From JAXDJH01 sp034663635 (lineage in GTDB: Bacteria > Actinomycetota > CADDZG01 > WHSQ01), in the NCBI GenBank assembly GCA_034663635.1, contig JAXDJH010000019.1, forward strand, positions 17,398 to 81,397: 64,000 bases of DNA. Direction: 5' to 3'. The translations under genes were made by a program, and so were the position numbers. Of this stretch, positions 27,324-35,720 are shown piece by piece. The notes under the pieces were generated by a model. The model saw only the letters and a list, made by a program, of their open reading frames with translations, did not search any database and had not been told where the DNA came from. The stretch's first letter is position 1. Each line of letters begins with the position of its first letter.

Positions 27324-28599
27324 TCGCGTCTTCCTGTTCCTCTCCCTGCTCCTCTCCCTGCTCCTCGGCATCTACTCGAGCGCCGACGATCGCTTCAGTC
27401 CGTTCCGGAACAACCGAGGGCGGGGTGGCTCCGGCCGACGATGCGTAGGGCGATGGTTCGGTGCCGAGAACGCGCGTCGTCCAGAGATGACTGAGCAAGA
27501 GCTTCGCAACCGCCACCGTAGGCACCCCAAGCAACACGCCCCAGAAACCACCAACCGCGCCGCCCGCCAGGATCGAGAGCATCACGGTTACCGGATGCAG
27601 TTGGACGGTGCGCTTCATAACGTTGGGCGAGATGAAGTGGTTGTCGATCTGCTGCACTATCAAAGCTACGAGGGCCGCCTTGAGGCCTTGGCCTACTCCA
27701 TCGGTGAGCGACCCGACGATGAATCCGAGCCCGCCCCCTATGAAAGGGCCCACTAGAGGGATCAGGTTCGTGAAACCTGCGATGGCGCCGATGATCAGCC
27801 AAAACCGGAGATCGATGAAGAAGAACCCCAACGACGACATGATCCCGACGATCAACGCAACGAGTAATTGCCCTCGGAAGAACCCCCCAACGGTCTTGCC
27901 GATCTTGCCTCCGAGATCGGCAAACTCCTCTTTGTGGTCCTCCGGCACAAGATTGAGGATGTCTCTCTGCAGTTGAGGCAGATCGATGAGCAGATAGAGC
28001 GCCAGGATCGGGGCAACGATGAAGATGAAGAGGATCTCCAGCAACGACGAACCGATCTCGGTGATCCGCCCGGCTTGATGGCTGATCCGATCGCGGAAGT
28101 CACGGGTGACCTCATCGCATTGCGCGTGAGTCGGTGCCTCGGAGGACTGAACCTCATCGGCTCCGAGGAGACATGTGACTTGGGTTGTGTCGAGATCCAG
28201 ACCGAGACTGTCGTGCAGGGTGTCGGCCCCGTTCTCGATGGACTTAGCGAGATCGAGCCTGAACTGTGGCCAGTCATCCGCGAATCCGGAGACCTGGGAG
28301 CTGATGAACGGCGCGACGGCGAGGATCAAGAGAGTCACTCCTCCCAGCACCACCGCATAAGAAAGGACCGTGCCGAGCCCCCGCTTCACGCCTCGCTCTT
28401 CCAACCTGCTCACGATCGGATTGAGCATGTAGATGATGATCAGAGCGAGAACGAGCGGAGGGAAGATGATCCGGATGCGCGTCAGACCCCAGACGAACAC
28501 GTAGGCAAGGATCAAGATGCCGATCGTCGACCACGCGATGGTCCCGGCCCGCCTCATCCTTTCGCTGAGTGGAAGCCGAGGCATCGTCGGGGAACCCAT
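27307..28599 (-). CDS. AI-2E family (PerM-type) transporter
   Basis: This 430-residue membrane protein has the family layout: three N-terminal helices (ILILAYVFVWGL, LVLALIIIYML, LSYAVVLGGV), a large central soluble part, and helices carrying NLIPLVGPFIGGGLGFIVG and DNHFISPNVM. An acidic C-terminal tail has the EEQG repeat encoded by 15-bp units. The family includes efflux-type transporters and is not proven to move AI-2. The gene converges on gpgS with overlapping 3' ends. Confidence 0.85.
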   Translation of the reverse strand: MGSPTMPRLPLSERMRRAGTIAWSTIGILILAYVFVWGLTRIRIIFPPLVLALIIIYMLNPIVSRLEERGVKRGLGTVLSYAVVLGGVTLLILAVAPFISSQVSGFADDWPQFRLDLAKSIENGADTLHDSLGLDLDTTQVTCLLGADEVQSSEAPTHAQCDEVTRDFRDRISHQAGRITEIGSSLLEILFIFIVAPILALYLLIDLPQLQRDILNLVPEDHKEEFADLGGKIGKTVGGFFRGQLLVALIVGIMSSLGFFFIDLRFWLIIGAIAGFTNLIPLVGPFIGGGLGFIVGSLTDGVGQGLKAALVALIVQQIDNHFISPNVMKRTVQLHPVTVMLSILAGGAVGGFWGVLLGVPTVAVAKLLLSHLWTTRVLGTEPSPYASSAGATPPSVVPERTEAIVGARVDAEEQGEEQGEEQEDATTEEE

Positions 28600-28638
28600 C
28601 GTCCGAGTATGCCCCGATGAAGTGCCCGTCGAACGGAC

Positions 28639-29733
28639 CTAGATCGAACCCGCCAGTGCCTCCATCGTCGCCTTAGCAACCGCGGACACCGCTTCGAGCC
28701 GAGCCCGCTTGGGTCCATACGTCTCGGAGACAGAGACAGCACGCAGGAACGATCCGGCAGGGTCGCTACGGATATCTCCGGCGACGAGCACGCAAGGAAC
28801 CCCGCGCGCGGCGGCGGCCTCGGCCACGCGATGGACGACTTTTCCGCGTGAGCTCTGGAGGTCGTATGCGCCTTCCCCCGTCACAACAAGATCGCACCGC
28901 GCTAGGGCCGTGTCGAACCGAACGGACTCCGCGACAACATCGAACCCATAGAGCAGCCGGGCATCGAAGAACGTCGACAGCCCGGCTCCCATCCCACCTC
29001 CTGCACCGCCATGGGGGGAAGCCTCAACCAGAACGCCGGTATCTCGCGCAATCACCTCTGCGAGGGTTGAGAGACCTTCTTCGAGCTGCCGGATCTGTTG
29101 ATCGGTAGCCCCCTTCTGAGCCGCGAAGGCGCTGGCCGCTCCTTCGGGACCGAGCAGGGGCGAGTCGACATCGCATGCCCCGAGCACCTCGGTCGGAGAA
29201 GGCTCGCCGGGTTCTATGTGAGCGACGTCGACAAGTGCCCCACCACCCGGAGGTAGATCGCGTCCGTCGCGGTCAAGAAAGCGCCAGCCGAAGGCGCGAG
29301 CCGCTCCCGTCCCTCCGTCGGTCGACGCGCTTCCACCAACGCCGACGATCGTTCGTTTTACTTCTGCGCGCTCGACGGCCCGACGCATCATGACTCCCGT
29401 CCCCATCGAACCCGCGTTCAGGGGACGGAGAGGAGTCGATGAGACGACCAGACCTGAGCACGATGCCATCTCGACCCAAGCGTCGCCGCCGATCGTCAGA
29501 AAGCCTGCTTCAACCGTCTCACCCAAGGGTCCCTCGACAGTCCGCGTGTGTAGATCGGCGTTGTGGATGTGCGCGCACAGAACCTCGAGGGTCCCGTCTC
29601 CTCCATCTGCCATTGGAAACTCGACGGTTTCAACTGACTCGTTCAGAGCGCGCGCGCCTCTGGCCATCACCGCGGCGGCCTGGATCGCAGTCAATGTGCC
29701 TCTGAACTTGTCGGGGGCGATGAGCACGCGCAT
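28639..29733 (-). CDS. Glycerate kinase (GlxK/GarK family)
   Basis: This 364-residue protein has the family signatures IAPDKFRGTLTAIQAA and FPMADGGDGTLEVL at the N-terminus, then TIVGVGGSASTDGGTGAARA and ARDTGVLVEASPHGGAGGG. It phosphorylates glycerate, usually giving 2-phosphoglycerate. It starts 21 nt from the divergent GT20 gene. With gpgS nearby, it may recycle glycerate from glucosylglycerate turnover (inference). Confidence 0.88.
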   Translation of the reverse strand: MRVLIAPDKFRGTLTAIQAAAVMARGARALNESVETVEFPMADGGDGTLEVLCAHIHNADLHTRTVEGPLGETVEAGFLTIGGDAWVEMASCSGLVVSSTPLRPLNAGSMGTGVMMRRAVERAEVKRTIVGVGGSASTDGGTGAARAFGWRFLDRDGRDLPPGGGALVDVAHIEPGEPSPTEVLGACDVDSPLLGPEGAASAFAAQKGATDQQIRQLEEGLSTLAEVIARDTGVLVEASPHGGAGGGMGAGLSTFFDARLLYGFDVVAESVRFDTALARCDLVVTGEGAYDLQSSRGKVVHRVAEAAAARGVPCVLVAGDIRSDPAGSFLRAVSVSETYGPKRARLEAVSAVAKATMEALAGSI

Positions 29734-29754
29734 GGCCCCTACGATACGGACAAG

Positions 29755-31218
29755 ATGGATGACATCAGCGTCGTGCTCGCGTCCAACCGAGGGCCGGTTT
29801 CCTTCACTGAGGGGCCTGACGGTTTCGAGACGAAGAGGGGGGCCGGAGGACTATCGGGGGCCGTCGACCCCGTCGCACGCCGCTTGGGTGAACGAGCGGT
29901 CTGGATCTGCGCGACCAACTCAGACGTCGATCGCGCGGCGGCGGAGGACCCCGACGTTGTCGACCGGGCGGGGGCCGAGCTCGGCTACGGCCTGAGGATG
30001 ATCGATATCCCGCACGAGACCTACGCTCGCTACTACGACGTCGTTTCGAATCGGATGCTGTGGTTCGCGAACCACTGTCTCTGGGATGAACTCGACATCC
30101 ATGACTTCGGTGCCGACGAGCTTGCCGCATGGTCGGAGGCCTACGAACCCGTCAATCGCAGGTTCGCGGAAGAGATCGCTGCAGTCGGCGATGACCGATC
30201 TCTGGTTTTGGTGCAGGACTATCACCTCGCTACGACGCCGCGCCATCTGCGCGAGCTGCACCCGAATCAGACGATCTTGCACTTCACTCATTCGTCGTTC
30301 TGCGGGCCGAAAGGATTGGCTCCCCTGCCGGACCCGCTACCCAGGAACATCATCGAGGGGATGCTTGGCGCCGACCTGGTCGGCTTCCACGTTCATTCCT
30401 GGGCCAGCGGCTTCATGGACTGCTGCGAAGACATCGGGGCGAAGGTCGAACGAGACGCTGGTCGCGTAACCCAAGACGGCCGCACTTCTTGGGTTCGTAC
30501 CTACCCGATCCCCGTGGACCCTGCGTCTCTGAGGGAACGATCGCAGAACGCAAGCGCTCAGCACTGGAAGGAGAGATTCGCGAACTTCCGCCCCGATGGC
30601 GGGGCATTGATCATCAGAGCCGATAGGGCCGAACCGTCAAAGAACATCGTGCGCGGCTTCGAGGCCTACGGGATGTTGCTTGATCGCCGGCCGGAGCTGC
30701 TTGCATCGACGCGCTTCGCCGCGTGCGTCTACCCTTCGCGCGCTTCGATGCCCGAGTACCAGCGATACATGGAGTCGATCAAGGAAGTCGTCGATCAAGT
30801 GGATCGCCGCCATCCCGACGCCATCCACCTCTTCATGGAAGACGACTTCGATAGGACGCTCGCGGCCCTCACCGAGTACGACATCCTTCTCGTCAATCCG
30901 ATCATGGACGGAATGAATCTCGTCTCTAAGGAAGGGCCCTGCTTGAACGAGCATGACGGCGTTCTAGTCCTTTCGACCGGAGCGGGATCGTTCGAGGAAC
31001 TGGGCGGTCACGCGATCCCGATCGAAGATCCACTCGATGTCGAAGAGACCTCACGGCAACTCGAACTCGCGCTTTCGTTGTCACCGGACGAAAGGAAGCG
31101 ACGAGCTAGCGGTTTGCGAGACGCAGCTCAGGCGCGGAAGCCGGGAGATTGGATCGGTCCGCAGCTCGAGGATCTAAGGGCGATCAGATCTTCGGGCGAA
31201 CCCGTCACTTCGTTATAA
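29755..31218 (+). CDS. GT20 trehalose-6-phosphate synthase-like protein
   Basis: This 487-residue GT20 protein keeps the N-terminal loop (SNRGPVSF, then GAGGLSGAV) and the C-terminal NDP-sugar motif DGMNLVSKE. The middle R...K pair of OtsA lies in RADRAEPSKN, with three extra residues compared with RLDYSKG. HDYH is replaced by QDYH. The neighbouring otsB-like phosphatase favours trehalose-6-phosphate, but glucosyl-glycerol or other acceptors remain possible. The gene overlaps convergent otsB by 14 nt. Confidence 0.75.
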   Translation: MDDISVVLASNRGPVSFTEGPDGFETKRGAGGLSGAVDPVARRLGERAVWICATNSDVDRAAAEDPDVVDRAGAELGYGLRMIDIPHETYARYYDVVSNRMLWFANHCLWDELDIHDFGADELAAWSEAYEPVNRRFAEEIAAVGDDRSLVLVQDYHLATTPRHLRELHPNQTILHFTHSSFCGPKGLAPLPDPLPRNIIEGMLGADLVGFHVHSWASGFMDCCEDIGAKVERDAGRVTQDGRTSWVRTYPIPVDPASLRERSQNASAQHWKERFANFRPDGGALIIRADRAEPSKNIVRGFEAYGMLLDRRPELLASTRFAACVYPSRASMPEYQRYMESIKEVVDQVDRRHPDAIHLFMEDDFDRTLAALTEYDILLVNPIMDGMNLVSKEGPCLNEHDGVLVLSTGAGSFEELGGHAIPIEDPLDVEETSRQLELALSLSPDERKRRASGLRDAAQARKPGDWIGPQLEDLRAIRSSGEPVTSL

Positions 31219-31984
31219 GACTCTTCAACAACCGAACAAGACCCTGAGGGTCGTCGACAACGATGTCTGCCCGAGCCAGCAACTCCTCGGGGGCCTCCGG
31301 CGAATCGACGGCCACCTTGACGCCGATGACCCCTTGCTCGATGAGCTGATCGACAGCGTCGAATGCAGGGAGGTCTACGCGGTCGTCGCCGGCGAACAGA
31401 ACAGCGGCGAGATCGAGATCGCGCGTTCGTTCAAGAACGACGCCTGCCTTCGAGAGCTCCACCTGCGGACGGAGCTCGATGACCATTCGACCGTCGCTTC
31501 GGACGAGATCGAAGCGCTTCACCAGATCGTCCGCCAGATCAGAGAGAGCGGCCTTGGCCGCTTCGGGGTCGTGAGCGGGTCGGTAGTGCAACGCGACCAT
31601 CACCCCCTTGTCCTCGACGATCGAACCATCCCCTCGAGCTGCGACCGCTTCCTCTGCGAGGTCCCTGATCTCAGCCATCACCGGAAGGTGAGGCGTCACA
31701 TGCGAGGTCCATCGGGTTTCCCCCTTGTGCGAGTGCTGGGCGCCGTGCACTCCCCAGATCTCGACGCCCTCCCCTAGCCATTCGACGAGCTCCGGCGTTC
31801 CGCGTCCCGAGACGATCGACACGAGGCGGAACCGCCTTGAAAGTTCCACGAGGAGTTCGGCTACCCCCTCGATCGGGGTCGCTTGGTCTGCGTGGCGAAC
31901 GATGTCCGACAACGTGCCGTCGTAGTCGAGAAACACTCCCGCCTTGTCTCGAAGACTTGCGAATCGGTCCAGTAGCTCGTCCAT
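31205..31984 (-). CDS. otsB: Trehalose-6-phosphate phosphatase-like protein
   Basis: This ~259-residue HAD phosphatase has motif I FLDYDGTLSDI with the nucleophile aspartate, motif II SIVSGRG, and motif IV FAGDDRVDLPAF. The cap region with WGVHGAQ is OtsB-like. The ATG at 31982-31984 is preferred over one at 32020, which leaves only 3 nt to the divergent lipoprotein gene; neither has a strong ribosome site. It would make free trehalose from the product of the convergent GT20 enzyme. Confidence 0.8.
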   Translation of the reverse strand: MDELLDRFASLRDKAGVFLDYDGTLSDIVRHADQATPIEGVAELLVELSRRFRLVSIVSGRGTPELVEWLGEGVEIWGVHGAQHSHKGETRWTSHVTPHLPVMAEIRDLAEEAVAARGDGSIVEDKGVMVALHYRPAHDPEAAKAALSDLADDLVKRFDLVRSDGRMVIELRPQVELSKAGVVLERTRDLDLAAVLFAGDDRVDLPAFDAVDQLIEQGVIGVKVAVDSPEAPEELLARADIVVDDPQGLVRLLKSLITK

Positions 31985-32023
31985 CCGACCGAGAGTAGTA
32001 GGCGCGCTGACTACACTCATTCG

Positions 32024-32824
32024 ATGAGTCGGCGGGTGCGTTGGATAGGCGCAATTGTGCTCCTGGCTCTCGCGGCTTGCAGACCGGACGCGATCCAGTT
32101 GCGCTACGGGTTCGACGCCGGCACGCGTATCGCATACCGGATGACTGCGAACGCGGATGCCACATGGGACATCGGAGGCCAGGGCGGTGGCTCCTACTCC
32201 GTGTCCTTCGACGTGGTCGAGACGATCAAAACCGTTGAAGGTGACGACATCATCGTGTCCGTGGAGATGACTCCCACCGAAGTCGTTGAACGAGGACTTC
32301 CATCTCCGGGAGCGGAGCAGCGGTCGTTCTCGCTTCGCATGGGCCGTGGAGGTGAGGTCAAAGAAGTGCTCGAGGTGGACGGGGTCGAGGCGACGGCTCT
32401 AGATCCAGACGAACTGGTTTTCATCGGTACCTATAGGCCCCCCTTGTCGCAGGACGCCGTGGGCCTCGGTGACTCGTGGGACTCCGAGCAGCAGGTGCAG
32501 CTCGAGTCGGTCTTCCAACAGGTAGTGACAACCGGCACGCTGGATCGGCTCGATCGTGATGGGGACGGCCGCGTGGCCGAGATCAATTACACGGGGAAAG
32601 GCCCCTTGAACTGGACGACAACACTGCCCCAAGGAGAAGCAGACCTCACCGGATCAGCCGAAACCAAGACCCAAGCGTTATTCGACATCGACGCAGGAGC
32701 CCTCAGGGAGGCGACGTCGAGCATGACCGGCACGTTCGAGGTACGAGTGGTCCCGGGCGGGGATCGTCCCCCGATCATCGGAACGCTTGAACTATCGCTC
32801 GACCTGCACGTCACGCGCCGATAG
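32024..32824 (+). CDS. Hypothetical lipoprotein
   Basis: This 266-residue protein has a lipobox (LLALAACRP). Beta-rich segments such as YRMTANADATWDI and a TGTLDRLDRDGDGRVAE repeat-like phrase suggest a DUF6263-like fold, but I do not recognise it firmly. It may be an envelope-stress or solute-related lipoprotein. It starts 39 nt from the divergent otsB start. Confidence 0.5.
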   Translation: MSRRVRWIGAIVLLALAACRPDAIQLRYGFDAGTRIAYRMTANADATWDIGGQGGGSYSVSFDVVETIKTVEGDDIIVSVEMTPTEVVERGLPSPGAEQRSFSLRMGRGGEVKEVLEVDGVEATALDPDELVFIGTYRPPLSQDAVGLGDSWDSEQQVQLESVFQQVVTTGTLDRLDRDGDGRVAEINYTGKGPLNWTTTLPQGEADLTGSAETKTQALFDIDAGALREATSSMTGTFEVRVVPGGDRPPIIGTLELSLDLHVTRR

Positions 32825-32831
32825 CTCTAGG

Positions 32832-33389
32832 TCAGATCTCGTCGGCGCCGACCACCACATGGACGGCAACCGTGTCGGAAAGGTTCGCGGGTTTCGGTTG
32901 AGCGAGCCACCCGAAACGTTCCGCAAGAGCGCGGGCCGCGTCCTCGGATTCCGGATAGGACCAGAACACGGTGGTTTGTGGATAGCTCTTCGAGGATCCC
33001 TCGATCGCCTCGATGGTGAATCCGAGAGACGCAAGCTTGTCCGCCATGCGGTCGTCGGCGTCGAGGTCCGACGTGCCGTTCAGAACCTGAACGGTGATGC
33101 CGTCGGTGATCAGTTCGGGCTTGGGCGTTTCGCTCTCCACCGGCTCGGGCTCGCTCTTGTCCGGAGTCGGAGTGGCGATCACGAGCTCGGACGCCTTCGG
33201 TGACGGGCTCGCGCGGTGCGTCGGACTCTCCGCTGCCGTCGGCGTCCCTTTGACCTCGTCTCCGCCGATCAGATCGACCGCGAGCCAGGCCGCTGCACCT
33301 AGAACGCCCGCGATGAAAACCCAGAAGAGGATGAACGCTGCTAAGGAACGAAGGAAAGGACCTTGATCGGGACTCGAGTGCCGGCCCAT
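32832..33389 (-). CDS. LytR C-terminal-domain membrane protein
   Basis: This 185-residue protein has a short cytoplasmic segment, one membrane helix (AFILFWVFIAGVLGAAAWLAV), a Pro/Ser/Thr/Glu-rich linker, and a C-terminal LytR_C domain beginning ITVQVLNGTSDLDADDRMAD and ending AVHVVVGADE. LytR_C is found at the end of LCP cell-wall proteins or alone. Function is in the cell envelope, unspecified. Confidence 0.82.
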   Translation of the reverse strand: MGRHSSPDQGPFLRSLAAFILFWVFIAGVLGAAAWLAVDLIGGDEVKGTPTAAESPTHRASPSPKASELVIATPTPDKSEPEPVESETPKPELITDGITVQVLNGTSDLDADDRMADKLASLGFTIEAIEGSSKSYPQTTVFWSYPESEDAARALAERFGWLAQPKPANLSDTVAVHVVVGADEI

Positions 33390-33436
33390 CTCACTTAGCC
33401 GAGGACTGCGCCGGTCCCTTTAGGGACGGCATCGTT

Positions 33437-33706
33437 CTACCTACGGCCGGGCGTGTATTCGGCGCCCAGCAAACGAGCCACACGCTGTCGCTGGCGATAG
33501 ACCCTCAGCCGCTTGAGCCTCTTGACGAGGATCGGGTCGTAGGCGAGAGCAGCCGGATTCTCGAGGATCTCGTTCAGCATCTGGTAGTAGCGGGTCGCAG
33601 ACATCTCGAAACGCTCTTTGATCGCTTGTTCCTTGACGCCGGCGTGCTTCCACCACGACCTCTCGAAGTCGAGGATGTCGCGCTCCCGCTGGGCCAGTTC
33701 TTCCAT
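33437..33706 (-). CDS. DUF3263 family protein
   Basis: This 89-residue protein has the signature RERDILDFERSWWKHAG and SATRYYQMLNEILENP of DUF3263, a small helix-turn-helix-like family found in Actinobacteria. It probably regulates or binds nucleic acid, but no target is known. It lies 47 bp downstream of the LytR_C gene start and is not obviously coupled to it. Confidence 0.85.
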   Translation of the reverse strand: MEELAQRERDILDFERSWWKHAGVKEQAIKERFEMSATRYYQMLNEILENPAALAYDPILVKRLKRLRVYRQRQRVARLLGAEYTPGRR

Positions 33707-33762
33707 GTCGCCAATGTATCTGGGGCGTACTCGGGGGGGCCGGATTTCAGGGGGCAGGCAGA

Positions 33763-35067
33763 TCAGGGAAAGAGCCCGCGGGTCTGGTGCGCCTCGGCGA
33801 CCCGACCTACTCCGATCCAGTGCGCAGCCTGGCGCATCGACAATCCTTTGGAAGTTGCGAGGTCGTAAACCTCGGCGAATGCTCGCTCCATGATCATCCG
33901 GAGCCTGTCGTTCACTTCTTCCTCATCCCAGAAGTACGCCTGGATGTCCTGGACCCATTCGAAGTAGGACACGGTGACGCCACCTGAGTTGGCCAGGATG
34001 TCCGGGACGATGAAGATGCCGCGTTCATGGAGGACTTTGTCGCCTTCGAACGTGATCGGTCCGTTAGCTGCTTCGCAGATCACTTTCGCCTTCACCCTGT
34101 CGGCGTTCTTCACAGTGATGACGCCCTCGATGGCGGCCGGGACGAGCACATCGCACTCGAGCTCGAGCAGGTCGGCGTTCGAGATGGCCTCGGCCGAGGG
34201 ATACCCGGCGATCGTGCCAGCCTCGCGAAGGTGCCGGTTGATCCCTTCCGGGTCGAGACCCTTTTCGCTGTAAAGGCCGCCGTGCGCGTCCGACACGGCC
34301 ACAACTCGACAGCCGGCATCGTGCAACAACTGGGCCGCGTGTCCGCCGACCTTTCCATAACCCTGGATGGCGACGCTGATTTCGTCGATGTTCATCCCAA
34401 GGGTCTTCAAAGTCGAGAAGATCATGTACATCACGCCACGGCTCGTGGCACCGGCGCGGCCTTTAGAACCTCCGATGGAAACGGGCTTGCCGGTAACTAC
34501 ACCCGGAACGGAGAAACCGGTGTTCATGGAGTACGTATCCATGATCCACGACATGATCTCCTCGTCGGTGTTCATGTCGGGGGCCGGGATGTCCTTTTCC
34601 GGACCGATGAAGGGCAAGATCTCGGAGGCGTAGCGCCGCGTCATCCGTTCCAGTTCGGAGCGCGACAGCTCCTTTGGGTCGACGCCCACGCCGCCTTTCG
34701 CACCTCCGAACGGGATCCCGGCGATCGCGCACTTCCAGGTCATCCACATCGCGAGCGCTTTGACCTCGTCGAGCCCGACATCTGGGTGGTATCGGATCCC
34801 GCCCTTCGCGGGACCGCGGGTGACGTTGTGGTGGACGCGATAGCCCTCGTAGACACGCGTCGATCCGTCGTCCATACGGAATGGAACGGAGACGATCAGC
34901 GTGCGCTTGGGGGCCCGAAGGATCGCGTGGACCCCGGGGGCGAGACCCATGAGTTCGGCCGCTTCGTCGAGCTGCGCGAGCGACGTCTCCCACGCGGAGT
35001 CGGCCGAAGGATCCTCGTGCGGCTGGTGTGCAACCGCGGGCGGGTGCGTAGGTTTCTTCTCTGCCAT
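33763..35067 (-). CDS. gdhA: Glu/Leu/Phe/Val dehydrogenase, likely glutamate dehydrogenase
   Basis: This ~434-residue enzyme has the substrate region GPAKGGIRYHPDV with lysine in KCAIAGIPFGGAKGGV, and the dinucleotide-binding VAIQGYGKVGGHAAQLL. It oxidatively deaminates glutamate or aminates 2-oxoglutarate. The ATG at 35065-35067 is 2 nt after the 3' end of tRNA-Thr and no ribosome site precedes it. A longer in-frame start at 35127 lies inside the tRNA and is not credible. The mRNA probably comes from a processed tRNA-mRNA transcript. Confidence 0.85.
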   Translation of the reverse strand: MAEKKPTHPPAVAHQPHEDPSADSAWETSLAQLDEAAELMGLAPGVHAILRAPKRTLIVSVPFRMDDGSTRVYEGYRVHHNVTRGPAKGGIRYHPDVGLDEVKALAMWMTWKCAIAGIPFGGAKGGVGVDPKELSRSELERMTRRYASEILPFIGPEKDIPAPDMNTDEEIMSWIMDTYSMNTGFSVPGVVTGKPVSIGGSKGRAGATSRGVMYMIFSTLKTLGMNIDEISVAIQGYGKVGGHAAQLLHDAGCRVVAVSDAHGGLYSEKGLDPEGINRHLREAGTIAGYPSAEAISNADLLELECDVLVPAAIEGVITVKNADRVKAKVICEAANGPITFEGDKVLHERGIFIVPDILANSGGVTVSYFEWVQDIQAYFWDEEEVNDRLRMIMERAFAEVYDLATSKGLSMRQAAHWIGVGRVAEAHQTRGLFP

Positions 35068-35069
35068 CG

Positions 35070-35142
35070 AGCCGGGTGTCGGGATCGAACCGACCGCCTT
35101 CGCATTACAAATGCGACGCTCTACCAACTGAGCTAACCCGGC
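35070..35142 (-). tRNA. trnT: tRNA-Thr (anticodon TGT)
   Basis: On the minus strand GCCGGGT (35136-35142) pairs with ACCCGGC (35071-35077). A D-arm TAGCTCAG and an anticodon stem TCGCA/TGCGA with loop TTTGTAA, anticodon TGT, follow, then a T-arm GGTTCGATCCC. CCA is not encoded. The gdhA ATG begins 2 nt after its end. Confidence 0.94.
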
Positions 35143-35210
35143 AACTTCAATTCATATTCGTCGGCCCAGCGTACCTTCCTCGCCGGTTGGTGAACGGCGG
35201 GTATCGGATG

Positions 35211-35708
35211 CTAAAGCGGTAGGCCCATCACCAGCGCGTCCCAGAGTTCGCCGTTCTTGCGGCGGTAATGCTTGCGCAGAAGGCCCTCGTGCTCGAAACC
35301 GAACTTCTCGTACAACGCGATCGCGGCTTCGTTGTGGGGCCACACCTGAAGACTGATCTTGTGAGCTCCGTTGTTACGGGCCCACTCGAGACACGCGTCC
35401 AACAGCTTCGTAGCAACACCCCGCTGACGGAAGCGACCATCCACGCTTAGTCCCAGGTTCAGTAGCCCGCCTCTGCCTTCGAGGCTTCCGACTCCAAGGA
35501 GGTTCTGATCGTCACGCGCGATGAGAAAAACGGCGTCGTGGGAATCGATGAACCTCTCTCTCCACATCGCGGAACGGGCGGGCCTGTCGATGGGAGCTTC
35601 GGCTCCGATGAATCCCTCCGCCGCCAGAGCCTCCCAAAGGTCCAGCAGATCGGGCAGGTCTGACTCGATAACGGGTCGGATCACGAAATCCGGTAGTTCA
35701 GCCGGCAC
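35211..35708 (-). CDS. GNAT family N-acetyltransferase
   Basis: This 165-residue protein has the acetyl-CoA-binding motif GRFRQRGVATKLLDACLEW and the C-terminal NEAAIALYEKFGFEHEGLLR of the GNAT fold. Likely start is GTG (35706-35708). Substrate is unknown. It stands between gdhA/tRNA-Thr and sigH. Confidence 0.85.
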   Translation of the reverse strand: MPAELPDFVIRPVIESDLPDLLDLWEALAAEGFIGAEAPIDRPARSAMWRERFIDSHDAVFLIARDDQNLLGVGSLEGRGGLLNLGLSVDGRFRQRGVATKLLDACLEWARNNGAHKISLQVWPHNEAAIALYEKFGFEHEGLLRKHYRRKNGELWDALVMGLPL

Positions 35709-35720
35709 CTTCGGTTGTGC

